Below, piece by piece: positions 15,363 through 24,045 of a DNA stretch of 32,136 nt. The first letter of the stretch is position 1; each line of letters starts with the position of its first letter. Location of the stretch: positions 1 to 32,136 of the forward strand of contig CACZBX010000021.1 of the NCBI GenBank assembly GCA_902779535.1, in the 5' to 3' direction. Under the pieces are notes generated by a model. That model was given only the letters and a program-made list of their open reading frames with translations. It made no database searches and was not told the origin of the DNA. The translations under genes and the position numbers were made by a program. The DNA comes from an uncultured Bacteroidales bacterium. GTDB taxonomy: Bacteria; Bacteroidota; Bacteroidia; Bacteroidales; Bacteroidaceae.

Positions 15363-15920
15363 TTATTTTTCGAATTTCTTCAATACGTTGATGAAATCAT
15401 CGAACTCGTCCACGGTTTGGAAGATGATGAATGAGTTTGTTTCAGCAACCGTATGGCTCTTTGGCGCTTTGAATGTCGGCGATTCAATGACGGCAATACA
15501 CTGTCCGTCGTCTTTCACCTCGAAATATGCCTTCATTTTGATGCCATCGTCCTGATAGATATGTGTGCGCGTCTTATAGATGATAAAGTTTCGTTTGAAC
15601 CAAGAGTCCAATTTTATCTCCATGCTGCGTGCATTATCATTTACGGCTTGCTTCGTGTACTTAGCAAACTGTGATTTGATGATTTCCATGTTAATGATAA
15701 AGTTCGGTAGGTTAGCATACTTCACGTACAACTCGGCAGTAACAGCAGTGTTCGATGATTCGAGGTCCATTTTCACGCAATACCCTTCGTTCTCATAGTT
15801 CAAGATGCTAACTTGATAATGCTTGGCAAAAAAAGACATGTAGTAACGGTTGCCTGATTCTTGAGAAAGAGCCGGCAGAACAAGTCCGATAAAAGCCAAG
15901 ATGATTCCAATTTTCTTCAT
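15363..15920 (-). CDS. Exported protein of unknown function
   Basis: 185 residues from MKKIGIILAF; the upstream in-frame ATG at 15953 would put extra residues before a clean signal peptide. The signal peptide runs to about residue 19 (LPALSQ), with no lipobox. The mature protein is an alpha/beta mix with many aromatic residues (YYMSFF, SWFKRNFIIYKTRTHIY) and ends in a helix (TVDEFDDFINVLKKFEK). I recognise no family. It is alone between array 2 and the tRNA-Arg pair. It is probably periplasmic or outer-membrane associated. Confidence 0.8.
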   Translation of the reverse strand: MKKIGIILAFIGLVLPALSQESGNRYYMSFFAKHYQVSILNYENEGYCVKMDLESSNTAVTAELYVKYANLPNFIINMEIIKSQFAKYTKQAVNDNARSMEIKLDSWFKRNFIIYKTRTHIYQDDGIKMKAYFEVKDDGQCIAVIESPTFKAPKSHTVAETNSFIIFQTVDEFDDFINVLKKFEK

Positions 15921-16105
15921 GATGCAAAATTCTAAAATTAGTTCATTAAACAATCTGCTTCCTTAAAAACACATATTCGGGGTAAAATTACATATTTAAA
16001 TGAGAAATCAGAAAATAATCACGAAAAAAACTTAGAAAAACAATCTCTTTTTAAAGTTTATTGCATTTTGATTCGATGAGGAGGTTGAAGGAGTGGGGAA
16101 AAAGA

Positions 16106-16133
16106 AGAGGTTGTATCATACGATACAACCTCT
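16106..16133 (-). terminator. Terminator of the tRNA-Arg transcript
   Basis: A perfect 12-bp stem with a four-base loop (16118-16121). On the minus strand it is followed by CTTCTTTTTCC. Confidence 0.85.
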
Positions 16134-16140
16134 CGTCAGG

Positions 16141-16214
16141 TGATTCCGTAGGGATTCAAACCCTAAACCTTCTGATCCGTAGTCAGATGCTCTATTCAAT
16201 TGAGCTACGGAACC
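16141..16214 (-). tRNA. tRNA-Arg (anticodon ACG), copy 2 in transcription order
   Basis: 74 bases. The acceptor stem is GGTTCCG with CGGAATC plus discriminator A. The anticodon stem TCTGA/TCAGA encloses loop CTACGGA (anticodon ACG, expected to be deaminated to ICG). The T arm has TTTGAAT in the loop. No CCA is encoded. Identical to the copy at 16237-16310. Confidence 0.95.
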
Positions 16215-16236
16215 CTGTCATTCCGCTCTCGTCAAG

Positions 16237-16310
16237 TGATTCCGTAGGGATTCAAACCCTAAACCTTCTGATCCGTAGTCAGATGCTCTATTCAATTGAG
16301 CTACGGAACC
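16237..16310 (-). tRNA. tRNA-Arg (anticodon ACG), copy 1
   Basis: Same 74 bases as the copy at 16141, 96 bp upstream in transcription direction. It lies directly downstream of a perfect TTTG-N19-TAAATTTG promoter at 16342-16372, so both copies are probably made from one transcript. The short spacer repeats part of the flank (CTCGTCA then GTGATTCCG), the mark of a tandem duplication. Confidence 0.95.
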
Positions 16311-16341
16311 AAATGTGAGTGCCTTTTTAAATTGACGGGTG

Positions 16342-16372
16342 CAAATTTACGTACTTTTTCTAACATTCCAAA
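16342..16372 (-). promoter_or_regulatory. Promoter of the tRNA-Arg pair
   Basis: On the minus strand TTTG (16372-16369), 19 bases, then TAAATTTG (16349-16342): a full match to the Bacteroidetes sigma-ABfr consensus. Confidence 0.88.
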
Positions 16373-16433
16373 TCATTTTCGCTTTTTTTTGGGTGAAATA
16401 TCGTTTTGACTTTTGTCTTGATGGGAAAGTCTG

Positions 16434-16441
16434 TATCTTTG
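16434..16441 (+). promoter_or_regulatory. -7 box for the HAD phosphatase gene
   Basis: TATCTTTG with a TTTG 18 bases upstream. It lies 18 bases before the ATG at 16460 and rules out the earlier ATG at 16406. Confidence 0.75.
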
Positions 16442-16459
16442 CACGGAATAATTGTGGAT

Positions 16460-17086
16460 ATGGGAAAGATTAAGAATATAGTCTTTGACTTTGGCGGTGT
16501 CATCATGGACATTGACCGTGACAAGGCTGTGCGTCGATTCAAGGAAATAGGAGTGGAGGAAGCGGATACTTACCTCGACCTGTATAAGCAAAACGGGATA
16601 TTCCTGGAAATCGAGGACGGATCGATCACGCCTGAGATCTTTCAGGAAAAGCTTGGTGCAATGGCTGGGCGCACACTCTCTTTTGACGACTGTGTGTACG
16701 CATGGACCGGCTATGTGAAGGGCGTGGAAGCCTGTAAGCTGGAGTACTTATCTGACTTGCGGCGGCGTGGGTATCGGGTCTATATACTGAGTAATACCAA
16801 TCCTTTTATGATGAGTTGGGCTTTGAGTAAGGAGTTCACGCCAGCGGGCAAGGCATTGAGTGAGTATGCCGACGAACTGTTCCTTTCTTATCAGATGAAA
16901 ATGGTGAAACCTTCGGTCGAAATCTTCCAATATATGATGGAGCATGCCCAGCTGCAAGCAGAAGAGACCTTGTTTGTCGATGATGGCTTGGCCAATGTAC
17001 GGATAGCCGAGCAATTAGGGTTGCGCACCTATCTTCCTGCGAACGGTGAAGACTGGCGTCCGGCCATCGAAAAAATGCTTGAATAG
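16460..17086 (+). CDS. HAD-superfamily hydrolase, YihX-like phosphatase
   Basis: 208 residues from MGKIKNIVFDFGG. HAD motif I is FDFGGVIMDID (nucleophile Asp10; the second motif position is Gly, as in YihX-like members), motif II is LSNTN, motif III is the lysine in KMVKPS, and motif IV is FVDDGLANV. A helical cap lies between. E. coli YihX acts on glucose-1-phosphate; the substrate here is not determined. The gene is monocistronic and converges on the lptG-like gene with a ten-base gap and no obvious terminator. Confidence 0.88.
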   Translation: MGKIKNIVFDFGGVIMDIDRDKAVRRFKEIGVEEADTYLDLYKQNGIFLEIEDGSITPEIFQEKLGAMAGRTLSFDDCVYAWTGYVKGVEACKLEYLSDLRRRGYRVYILSNTNPFMMSWALSKEFTPAGKALSEYADELFLSYQMKMVKPSVEIFQYMMEHAQLQAEETLFVDDGLANVRIAEQLGLRTYLPANGEDWRPAIEKMLE

Positions 17087-17096
17087 GAACCTCGTC

Positions 17097-18311
17097 TTAT
17101 TTCGGGGCCTTCCGATATAGATAGATGGCGATAAAGGTGTAGAGAATGTTTGGAATCCACACCGCTATGATTGGCGGCATGTTTCCGTTGACGGCAAACG
17201 TGGATGATAACTTCTGGAATAAGATATACGAGAAACTGAGTGCCAGTCCGATTCCCAAGTACAATCCCATGCCACCCTTGACTTTCCGTGATGAAAGTGA
17301 GACCCCAATGGCGGTCAGAATAAATGCGGCGAACGACATGGCGATACGTTGATGGTATTCGATCTCGAACTCCTTGATGTTGGCAAAGCCACGCTTCTTC
17401 TGTTTACTGATATAGTCGCTCAATTCAGGGTTGGTCATCGTCTGTTGCTGGCCCTTCATGATGAGGAAGTCCTGCGGTTCCATCTTGATGATGGAGTCAA
17501 TCTCGGAACCTTTCGTAATCTTTTCCTTCATGCCTTCCATCTCTCGGATCATATAATCCTTGATCTTCCATTTATGAACGGATGTCGTGTCGTAGGTAAT
17601 GCTGCTGGCGGTGAGATGGGAGACAAGTTTCTTATCTTCAAACTTGTCTAATGAGAACCGATAACCGGTCTTGTTGTAGTTCTCGTACCGCTCGATGTAT
17701 GCAATCACGCCGTTGTCGACTTCCAACTGGACGTTCCGCACGTATTCCACCTTCTTTTTCTTCTTGTAGCGGTCCTCGAAATCAAGTCGGGTTACATTGC
17801 CGCGCGGGATGATATAGGCTCCAAGATAGAAAGTCAGGATGGATATGATTGCGGCGGAAATCATATATGGCCTCATCATTCGTTTGAAACTCATGCCGGT
17901 TGAGAACATCGCAATGATTTCGGAGTTCTCGGCCAGCTTGGCTGTAAAGAAAATGACGGCAATGAAGACGAACAGCGGACTGAACAGGTTCGAGAAATAT
18001 GGAATGAAGTTGAGGTAGTAGTCGAAGATGATCGCGTTTACTGGTGCCTTATTGTTGATGAACCGGTCGATGTTCTCGTTAATGTCGAAGACAACGGCAA
18101 TGGAAATGATTAAGGCAATGGCAAAGAAATAGGTCCCAAGAAACTTCTTGATGATGTAGGTGTCCAGTCGTTTCAACCAATGTCTGAGGTGCAGCCATTC
18201 CTTGGTTGGCTTGAAATCGTCCCGATGTTCACTAAGCCAAGCGGGGAGAGCCTTAATCTTTTCTACAAAAGACTTACACTCCATGAGACATTGTTTGAAT
18301 CCTTCCTTCAT
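17097..18311 (-). CDS. lptG: LptF/LptG-family (YjgP/YjgQ) lipopolysaccharide export permease
   Basis: 404 residues from MKEGFKQC, which starts five bases after the tgt stop with AAGGAAC before the ATG; a longer frame to 18410 would sit inside tgt. After a ~55-residue N-terminal cytoplasmic stretch come LDTYIIKKFLGTYFFAI and about six membrane segments, with a central periplasmic beta-jellyroll domain (~residues 175-290). LptF and LptG are the membrane subunits of the LptB2FG ABC exporter that pulls LPS from the inner membrane. Which paralogue this is cannot be settled; LptG is likelier from the N-terminal sequence. Third gene of lon-tgt-lptG. Confidence 0.85.
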   Translation of the reverse strand: MKEGFKQCLMECKSFVEKIKALPAWLSEHRDDFKPTKEWLHLRHWLKRLDTYIIKKFLGTYFFAIALIISIAVVFDINENIDRFINNKAPVNAIIFDYYLNFIPYFSNLFSPLFVFIAVIFFTAKLAENSEIIAMFSTGMSFKRMMRPYMISAAIISILTFYLGAYIIPRGNVTRLDFEDRYKKKKKVEYVRNVQLEVDNGVIAYIERYENYNKTGYRFSLDKFEDKKLVSHLTASSITYDTTSVHKWKIKDYMIREMEGMKEKITKGSEIDSIIKMEPQDFLIMKGQQQTMTNPELSDYISKQKKRGFANIKEFEIEYHQRIAMSFAAFILTAIGVSLSSRKVKGGMGLYLGIGLALSFSYILFQKLSSTFAVNGNMPPIIAVWIPNILYTFIAIYLYRKAPK

Positions 18312-18316
18312 GTTCC

Positions 18317-19447
18317 TTATAATCTGGTTGAGACGCGTTTCATCATCGTTGCTTTCCACGAGGTGTAGTCGCCTTCGATGATATGTTTTCTTGCTTCGCC
18401 GACAAGCCACAGGTAGAACGAGAGGTTGTGGATGGAGGCAATCTGCATCGCCAGCAGTTCCTGTGCGTGGAACAGGTGGCGGAGATAAGCCTTACTGTAT
18501 GCCGTATCCACATAGGAGTCTCCGTCTTCCTCAATCGGGGAGAAGTCGTTCTCCCATTTCTTGTTCTTCATGTTCATGATGCCGTTCTTGGTGAACAACA
18601 TTCCGTTCCGACCGTTCCTCGTTGGCATCACACAATCGAACATATCGACACCGCGCTCAATTGCTTCGAGTATGTTCATCGGGGTGCCGACGCCCATCAG
18701 GTAGCGCGGCTTATCCTTCGGAAGTATTTCGTTGGTGAGTTCAATCATCTCATACATCTTTTCGGTAGGCTCACCGACAGCCAATCCGCCGATGGCATTG
18801 CCGTCGGCTTCTTTCGAAGCGATGTATTCTGCCGATTGTCGGCGCAAATCAGGATAGATACATCCTTGTACAATCGGGAAGAGGGCTTGGGAATAACCAT
18901 ATTTCGGCTCTGTCTCCTGGAATCTTTTCCAGCAACGGTCGAGCCAACGGTGTGTCCGTTCCATGGATTCCTTGGCATATTTGTATTCTGCCGTTCCGGG
19001 TGTACATTCATCGAAAGCCATCATGATGTCGGCACCGATGGTCCGCTCAATATCGATCACCCTTTCTGGGGTGAACATGTGTCTGGAACCGTCTATATGT
19101 GATTGGAACTCGACACCTTCCTCTCTCATCTTTCGGATACCGGTGAGGGAAAAGACCTGAAAGCCACCCGAATCGGTCAGCATCGGACGGTCGAAGCCAT
19201 TGAACTTATGCAGTCCGCCGGCTTGTTCCAGCACGTCCAGTCCGGGACGAAGATAGAGGTGATACGTATTTCCTAATATGATCTGGGCTTTGATATCCTC
19301 CTTCAACTCATGCAGATGGACGGCTTTGACTGAGCCGACTGTGCCGACGGGCATGAAGATCGGTGTTTGTATCTGACCATGATCTGTCGTGATAAGGCCC
19401 GCACGAGCATTGGATTTGGAATCGGTATATTGTAGTTCAAACTTCAT
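18317..19447 (-). CDS. tgt: tRNA-guanine transglycosylase, lacking the usual zinc cysteines
   Basis: 376 residues. It exchanges guanine-34 of GUN-anticodon tRNAs for preQ1 on the way to queuosine. Visible are MLTDSGGFQVFSL (Asp92), MAFDECTPG, GGLAVGE at 220-226, and the nucleophile Asp271 in GVDMFDCVMPTRNGRNG. In most bacterial enzymes a C-x-C-x2-C motif plus a histidine binds zinc just before AYLRHLF. Here the three cysteine positions are Gly309, Ser311 and Asp314 (context DGDSYVDTAYSKAYLRHL), so this zinc site is absent. The downstream histidine region IHNLSFY is kept. Its ATG overlaps the lon stop by four bases. Confidence 0.95.
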   Translation of the reverse strand: MKFELQYTDSKSNARAGLITTDHGQIQTPIFMPVGTVGSVKAVHLHELKEDIKAQIILGNTYHLYLRPGLDVLEQAGGLHKFNGFDRPMLTDSGGFQVFSLTGIRKMREEGVEFQSHIDGSRHMFTPERVIDIERTIGADIMMAFDECTPGTAEYKYAKESMERTHRWLDRCWKRFQETEPKYGYSQALFPIVQGCIYPDLRRQSAEYIASKEADGNAIGGLAVGEPTEKMYEMIELTNEILPKDKPRYLMGVGTPMNILEAIERGVDMFDCVMPTRNGRNGMLFTKNGIMNMKNKKWENDFSPIEEDGDSYVDTAYSKAYLRHLFHAQELLAMQIASIHNLSFYLWLVGEARKHIIEGDYTSWKATMMKRVSTRL

Positions 19448-21939
19448 TTCTTCTCTTCTTCTTTCTTTTTGTCCTCTTCCAGAATTTTCTCAAAGTCGAT
19501 CGCGTCCTTTACCTTCTCATTGGTCAAGGCAATCTTCCAGACTTCCTTGATGTCCTTTACGTAATGGAAGGTGAGTCCTTCCAAGTAGATCGGATTGATT
19601 TCAGAGATATCCTTTTGGTTGTCTTCGCACAAGATGATTTCCTTGATGCCGGCACGCTTTGCAGCCAGGATCTTTTCTTTGATACCGCCGACCGGTAGTA
19701 CTTTTCCTCGTAACGTAATCTCTCCGGTCATGGCCAGGTTCGGCTTGACTTTCCGTTGTGTCAGCGCAGAGGCCAGTGAGGTAGCCATGGTAATACCTGC
19801 CGACGGCCCGTCTTTCGGGATTGCTCCTTCAGGGACGTGCACATGAATGTTCCAGTTGTCGAAAATCTCGTCGTGTAAGTTCAACAACCGTGAGTGGGCC
19901 TTGATATATTCCAACGCCAGCATGGCTGATTCTTTCATCACGTCGCCGAGGTTTCCGGTCAGGGTGAGGCGATTGCCTTTTCCCTTGCTCAGGCTGGTCT
20001 CGATAAAGAGTATTTCACCTCCGACAGAAGTCCATGCCAATCCTGTCACGACACCGGCATATTCGTTGCCTTGATATTTGTCGCGACTATATTCCGGTAT
20101 GCCCAGCAACTCTTTTAAGTCGGCTGGCTTCACATTCTTTGTTTGCGGATAACCTTCTCGTGCCATGTGAAGGGCTATCTTCCGCATAATCTTATTGATC
20201 TTCTTTTCCAGTTCACGGACACCGCTTTCACGCGTGTAGTTCTCGATGATCTCCTCCAAGGCAGCCTTGGAGAATTTCACTTCGTCCTTCTTCATACCGT
20301 TGGCTTCAAGTTCCTTCGGGATAAGGTGACGGCGAGCGATTTCTATCTTCTCTTCGGTGATGTATCCGCTCACTTCAATCAGTTCCATACGGTCGAGCAA
20401 CGGAGCCGGAATCGTACTCAGGTTATTGGCAGTTGCAATAAAGAGGACGTGCGACAAATCGTAGTCTACATCAATATAATTATCGTGGAATGTCCCATTT
20501 TGTTCAGGGTCTAAAACCTCCAGCATGGCAGAACTTGGATCGCCGTGTGCGTCACTGCTCAACTTATCGATTTCGTCCAGGATGATGACAGGATTTGACG
20601 AGCCGGCTCTGATCAAGCCTTTGATGATACGGCCCGGCATTGCACCGATATAGGTCTTCCGGTGGCCACGGATCTCTGCTTCATCGTGAACACCGCCCAA
20701 TGACATACGCACATATTTGCGTTTCAAGGCAGCGGCAATCGACTTACCCAATGAGGTTTTACCCACTCCCGGAGGACCATACAGGCAGATGATGGGTGAT
20801 TTCATATCTCCCTTTAACTGCAACACAGCCAGATGTTCAAGGATGCGTTCCTTAACTTTCTCCAGTCCGTAATGATCTCGGTTCAGGATGCGCTCTGCAT
20901 TCTTGATATTCAGGTTATCAGTCGTATACTCGTTCCATGGAAGGTCGAGTAAGGTTTGCAGATAAGACAGCTGCACATTGTAGTCGGGTGACTGCTGGTG
21001 GATACGTTCCAGCTTGGAGAGTTCTTTTTCAAAGATGTCATTAATCTCCTTGCTCCACTTTTTCTTCCTGCTTTTTTGTCGCAGTTCAGCAATCTCGTCT
21101 TCAGAGCCTCCACCCAACTCGTTTTGGATGTTCTTGATCTGTTGTTGAAGGAAATATTCCTTTTGTTGGCGGTCGATATCCTCGCGTGTCCGCATCTGGA
21201 TATTCTGTTTGATATCGGCCAACTGTATTTCACGGTTCAGTATCTGAACCAATTTGTACATACGGTCCTTCAAGGAATCCAGTTCTAACAACATCATCTT
21301 TTCCTCGACGGAGAAGGGGAAGTTAGAGCATACGAAATTCACCAGAATCTCGGCATCACCTAAGTTCTTGATGGCAAAGACGGTGTCGGGACTTAGTTTC
21401 TCTGATTTCTCGATGTATTTGGATGTCAGATCCCTGCACGTATCCAGCAGGGCTTTGAATTCAGTCTTGTTGGCAATCTCTCTTTCTTCTTCGATCGGTG
21501 TGATTTCACCCATCAGGAAAGGTGAGGTAGAGGTAATCTTATCTACGTGAACTTTCGGCCCGTTCGACTGTAAGATGACGGTGTTATTCCCTCCGGGCAT
21601 TTCAAATACCCGCAGGATTTGTGCGATAACTCCTGTATGATAAAGATCATTGTAGTCAGGTTCTTCGGTCTCGGCTTGAAGTTGACAGACGATAGCGATA
21701 GGCTGTTTCTTCTTGAATGCTGTATTAATCAGTTTTTGGGTCGATGGACGACCGACTGTAATGGGCATAACGACTGAAGGAAACATGACCATGTTACGCA
21801 AAGGCATGATCGGAATCTCTTTATCCAAGTCATTGGTAGAGATGAATCCCGGATCTGTTTGTATTTCTGTTAACATGGAGATATCCTCATCATTTTCGTG
21901 TCTCATCATGAAGTCGTTATATTTCTTATTTGTACTCAT
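19444..21939 (-). CDS. lon: ATP-dependent protease Lon
   Basis: 831 residues from [18 protein letters not shown] precedes this ATG. An ATG 22 codons earlier (22005) is upstream of the -7 box at 21993-22000 and is rejected. Domains: N-terminal LON substrate domain (~37-240), coiled-coil, AAA+ ATPase with Walker A GPPGVGKT (Lys394) and Walker [11 protein letters not shown], and a C-terminal serine protease with the Ser713/Lys756 dyad (DGPSAG, GIKEK). The last ~15 residues are almost all Glu, Lys and Asp. Lon degrades damaged and regulatory proteins in the cytoplasm. It heads the lon-tgt-lptG operon. Confidence 0.98.
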   Translation of the reverse strand: MSTNKKYNDFMMRHENDEDISMLTEIQTDPGFISTNDLDKEIPIMPLRNMVMFPSVVMPITVGRPSTQKLINTAFKKKQPIAIVCQLQAETEEPDYNDLYHTGVIAQILRVFEMPGGNNTVILQSNGPKVHVDKITSTSPFLMGEITPIEEEREIANKTEFKALLDTCRDLTSKYIEKSEKLSPDTVFAIKNLGDAEILVNFVCSNFPFSVEEKMMLLELDSLKDRMYKLVQILNREIQLADIKQNIQMRTREDIDRQQKEYFLQQQIKNIQNELGGGSEDEIAELRQKSRKKKWSKEINDIFEKELSKLERIHQQSPDYNVQLSYLQTLLDLPWNEYTTDNLNIKNAERILNRDHYGLEKVKERILEHLAVLQLKGDMKSPIICLYGPPGVGKTSLGKSIAAALKRKYVRMSLGGVHDEAEIRGHRKTYIGAMPGRIIKGLIRAGSSNPVIILDEIDKLSSDAHGDPSSAMLEVLDPEQNGTFHDNYIDVDYDLSHVLFIATANNLSTIPAPLLDRMELIEVSGYITEEKIEIARRHLIPKELEANGMKKDEVKFSKAALEEIIENYTRESGVRELEKKINKIMRKIALHMAREGYPQTKNVKPADLKELLGIPEYSRDKYQGNEYAGVVTGLAWTSVGGEILFIETSLSKGKGNRLTLTGNLGDVMKESAMLALEYIKAHSRLLNLHDEIFDNWNIHVHVPEGAIPKDGPSAGITMATSLASALTQRKVKPNLAMTGEITLRGKVLPVGGIKEKILAAKRAGIKEIILCEDNQKDISEINPIYLEGLTFHYVKDIKEVWKIALTNEKVKDAIDFEKILEEDKKKEEEKK

Positions 21940-21992
21940 ACTTTCTCCTTCGTATTTCAATAGAAGTGTTGATTCTTCCTCAATTAAGCGTA

Positions 21993-22000
21993 CAAAGTTA
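21993..22000 (-). promoter_or_regulatory. -7 box for the lon operon
   Basis: TAACTTTG on the minus strand, 53 bases before the lon ATG. It fixes the start downstream of the longest open frame. Confidence 0.65.
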
Positions 22001-22125
22001 TACAAATCTCTCGGTATATCGAAAAAGGGATATTTAAAAATGTATAAAGTTCGAATTATTCGGGGCTTTCATCGGACTTCGTGAATGAAATATCATTAAT
22101 TTTACGGCGAAAAGTTTGTTGAAGT

Positions 22126-22830
22126 ATGTCGAATGATCGTTTTGCTTTTAAACATTTTGAAGTCTACCACGACCGATGTGCCATGAAAGTAGGGACTGAT
22201 GCCGTCTTGCTGGGCGCATGGGCGGATGTGGCTCAGGCACGCCGTGTCTTGGATATCGGCACGGGTACCGGTATTATAGCCTTGATGGTTGCCCAGCGAA
22301 GTAAAGCGATCATTACGGCAGTTGATTTGGATGCAGATGCCGTGGAACAAGCGAAGGAGAACGTACTTCGGTCACCATGGAGTGACAGGATTGAGGTGAT
22401 CCATCAGGATGTTCGGGAGTTTTCGGTAGATGTTCGGTTCGATGGCATCGTCTCAAATCCTCCTTATTTCGTAGATAACCTGAAGTCGCCAGATCATCAA
22501 CGCGCTCTGGCTCGTCATACCGACAACTTAAGTTTCCGGGAGTTGCTCCGCAGTGTGGATTCTTTGCTCAGTGACGATGGGCTGTTCTCGGTCATCCTTC
22601 CTTCTGAAGCATTGGATTCTTTCTGGAGTTTGGCATTGGAATTTAAATTATATCCGTGCAGGCAGGCAGAAATAATGACAAAAGCATCGTCGCCTGTCAA
22701 GCGTGTCATGCTCGAACTACGCAGAAAGTCGGGGGGATATATATCCGAATGGATCGCTTTGAGGGATGCGTCAGGAGCATATAGTGAGGCCTATCGCGAA
22801 CTGACCAAGGATTTCTATCTGAAACTATAG
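22126..22830 (+). CDS. trmN6: TrmN6-type tRNA1(Val) (adenine-37-N6)-methyltransferase
   Basis: 234 residues, a Rossmann SAM methyltransferase: DIGTGTG at 43-49 binds SAM and NPPY at 111-114 is the N6-adenine methylation motif. The N-terminal FKHFEVYHDRCAMKVGTDAVLLGAW is typical of YfiC/TrmN6. The C-terminal part has the family's KRVMLELRR. It methylates A37 in the anticodon loop of tRNA-Val in E. coli; the same target is inferred here. It is preceded by an AT-rich gap with an imperfect TAATTTTA box, and converges with the lipid kinase gene, leaving eight bases between stops. Confidence 0.88.
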   Translation: MSNDRFAFKHFEVYHDRCAMKVGTDAVLLGAWADVAQARRVLDIGTGTGIIALMVAQRSKAIITAVDLDADAVEQAKENVLRSPWSDRIEVIHQDVREFSVDVRFDGIVSNPPYFVDNLKSPDHQRALARHTDNLSFRELLRSVDSLLSDDGLFSVILPSEALDSFWSLALEFKLYPCRQAEIMTKASSPVKRVMLELRRKSGGYISEWIALRDASGAYSEAYRELTKDFYLKL

Positions 22831-22838
22831 CAGAAGCC

Positions 22839-23807
22839 TTATTTCTTCATGTTGATTGGGCTTAAGCCGGTCAACAATTCAGACAATTGTTGTAAGAAAT
22901 TCTGAGGTTCTGATTTCTCGATATTAGGAGAGGTGATGACGTTCAATCCTTTTGGAACAATCTCAACATTCAATTCGGCCTCGTCCATCACCGGATCGCC
23001 ATCGATGTGTATGACGGCAGGTTGTGTTCGGTGGATGGTCACTCTTTTCGTCTGATAGGTCTTGATGCGAGAATCCTGGTCAATGGTTTTGTTGAACAGC
23101 CGGAATGCGAGGGAAGGTACATCCAGGACCGTGAAAGGCTCCAAGATGGTGATGTCCAGCAAACCGTCGGTCAGCGACGCTTGTGGGGCGATATACGCAT
23201 TGTTCCCATATTGCGACGCATTGGCACAAGCAATGAGGAACGCTTTATGCTTGAACGACATCTCTTCATTCTCAATCTCATACGTTTCCGGTTTGTAGGT
23301 AAGCACCTCTTTCAACGTGTTTTGGATATAGGTGATTGGGCCTCTTTTCCCTGAATCTGCGAACTTGAGGCTGACGAACGCATCAAAGCCTACACCACAA
23401 GTACAGAAGAATGGTTTGTTGTTGATCTTTCCATAATCGATACAAAGGCGATAACCTGTATTAATAAGGTCGATTGCTGCCAGAGGGTCGGAAGAAATAT
23501 GCAGATGCCGGGCTAATCCATTGCCCGATCCGCACGGGATGATTCCTAATGCCGAATCCGTATGGACGATGCCTCGGGCTATTTCATTGACGGTACCATC
23601 ACCACCCACCGCAACGATGATATCGGTAAACAGTCGTGCTGCGTTTCGGGCAATCTCTTCGGCATGTCCCGCATAGGCTGTCTTGACAATCTGGAAGTCG
23701 TATAGGTCGCGGTTGATGTGCTCCTCTATCTTCTTGATGATTGCCTCTTTGCCTTCGGTCCCAGAAATCGGATTGACAACGAATATGATTGATTTTTTGC
23801 CTGACAT
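22839..23807 (-). CDS. Diacylglycerol/sphingosine kinase-family lipid kinase (YegS/BmrU type)
   Basis: 322 residues with the DAGK catalytic domain: VNPISG at 11-16, GGDGTVNE at 68-75 (nucleotide loop) and PCGSGNGLAR at 91-100, followed by the C-terminal beta-sandwich lobe. The family phosphorylates diacylglycerol and related lipids, and includes sphingosine and ceramide kinases. Sequence alone cannot separate these substrates. It is divergently transcribed from serine palmitoyltransferase, and its promoter forms half of a perfect 19-bp palindrome at 23836-23854. That makes a role in sphingolipid or general lipid turnover worth testing. No signal peptide; probably peripheral on the inner membrane. 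Confidence 0.9.
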   Translation of the reverse strand: MSGKKSIIFVVNPISGTEGKEAIIKKIEEHINRDLYDFQIVKTAYAGHAEEIARNAARLFTDIIVAVGGDGTVNEIARGIVHTDSALGIIPCGSGNGLARHLHISSDPLAAIDLINTGYRLCIDYGKINNKPFFCTCGVGFDAFVSLKFADSGKRGPITYIQNTLKEVLTYKPETYEIENEEMSFKHKAFLIACANASQYGNNAYIAPQASLTDGLLDITILEPFTVLDVPSLAFRLFNKTIDQDSRIKTYQTKRVTIHRTQPAVIHIDGDPVMDEAELNVEIVPKGLNVITSPNIEKSEPQNFLQQLSELLTGLSPINMKK

Positions 23808-23835
23808 ATCGATATTTTCGGTTATGGAATCAGGT

Positions 23836-23854
23836 GCAAAGTTAATAACTTTGC
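23836..23854. promoter_or_regulatory. Perfect palindrome containing opposed -7 boxes
   Basis: GCAAAGTTA-A-TAACTTTGC reads the same on both strands. On the minus strand it supplies TAACTTTG (23844-23837) for the lipid kinase gene, 29 bases before its ATG. On the plus strand the same octamer (23846-23853) faces the spt gene. It may be a bidirectional promoter, an operator, or both. Confidence 0.6.
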
Positions 23855-23937
23855 AAAATGAAAGAACGCGAAATCTGAAAGAATTCCATAATCAAACAAT
23901 TTTTTTGAAAAAAAGAGTATTATTAATGAATATTTGT

Positions 23938-23945
23938 TATCTTTG
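23938..23945 (+). promoter_or_regulatory. -7 box proximal to spt
   Basis: TATCTTTG on the plus strand. A start ~7 bases on would give a leader of about 95 bases before the spt ATG. Confidence 0.65.
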
Positions 23946-23952
23946 CAGCCTG

Positions 23953-23983
23953 GTTTGTTGCAAGGATATGCCTTGAAACAAAC
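23953..23983 (+). promoter_or_regulatory. Hairpin in the spt 5' leader
   Basis: GTTTGTTG-CAAGG-ATATG-CCTTG-AAACAAAC folds into a stem with CAAGG/CCTTG closing and GTTTGTT/AACAAAC below. It starts close to the predicted transcription start and has no T-run, so it is not an ordinary terminator. It may stabilise or regulate the message. Confidence 0.4.
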
Positions 23984-24045
23984 GGTTAGTTAATTTGATT
24001 ATTAATTAAAGAAGTAAGTACTACTTACACCATAGTCAAATAGGT

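Noticed and set aside
16061-16318. Open frame across the tRNA-Arg pair on the plus strand
   Set aside because: It is a translation of antisense tRNA sequence; its internal repeat is simply the duplicated tRNA.
18312-18410. N-terminal extension of the LptG-like gene
   Set aside because: It overlaps the end of tgt; the ATG at 18311 has an upstream AAGGAAC and sits five bases after the tgt stop.
21940-22005. 22-residue N-terminal extension of Lon
   Set aside because: Its ATG precedes the -7 box, and the next ATG has a good GGAGAAAG ribosome site.
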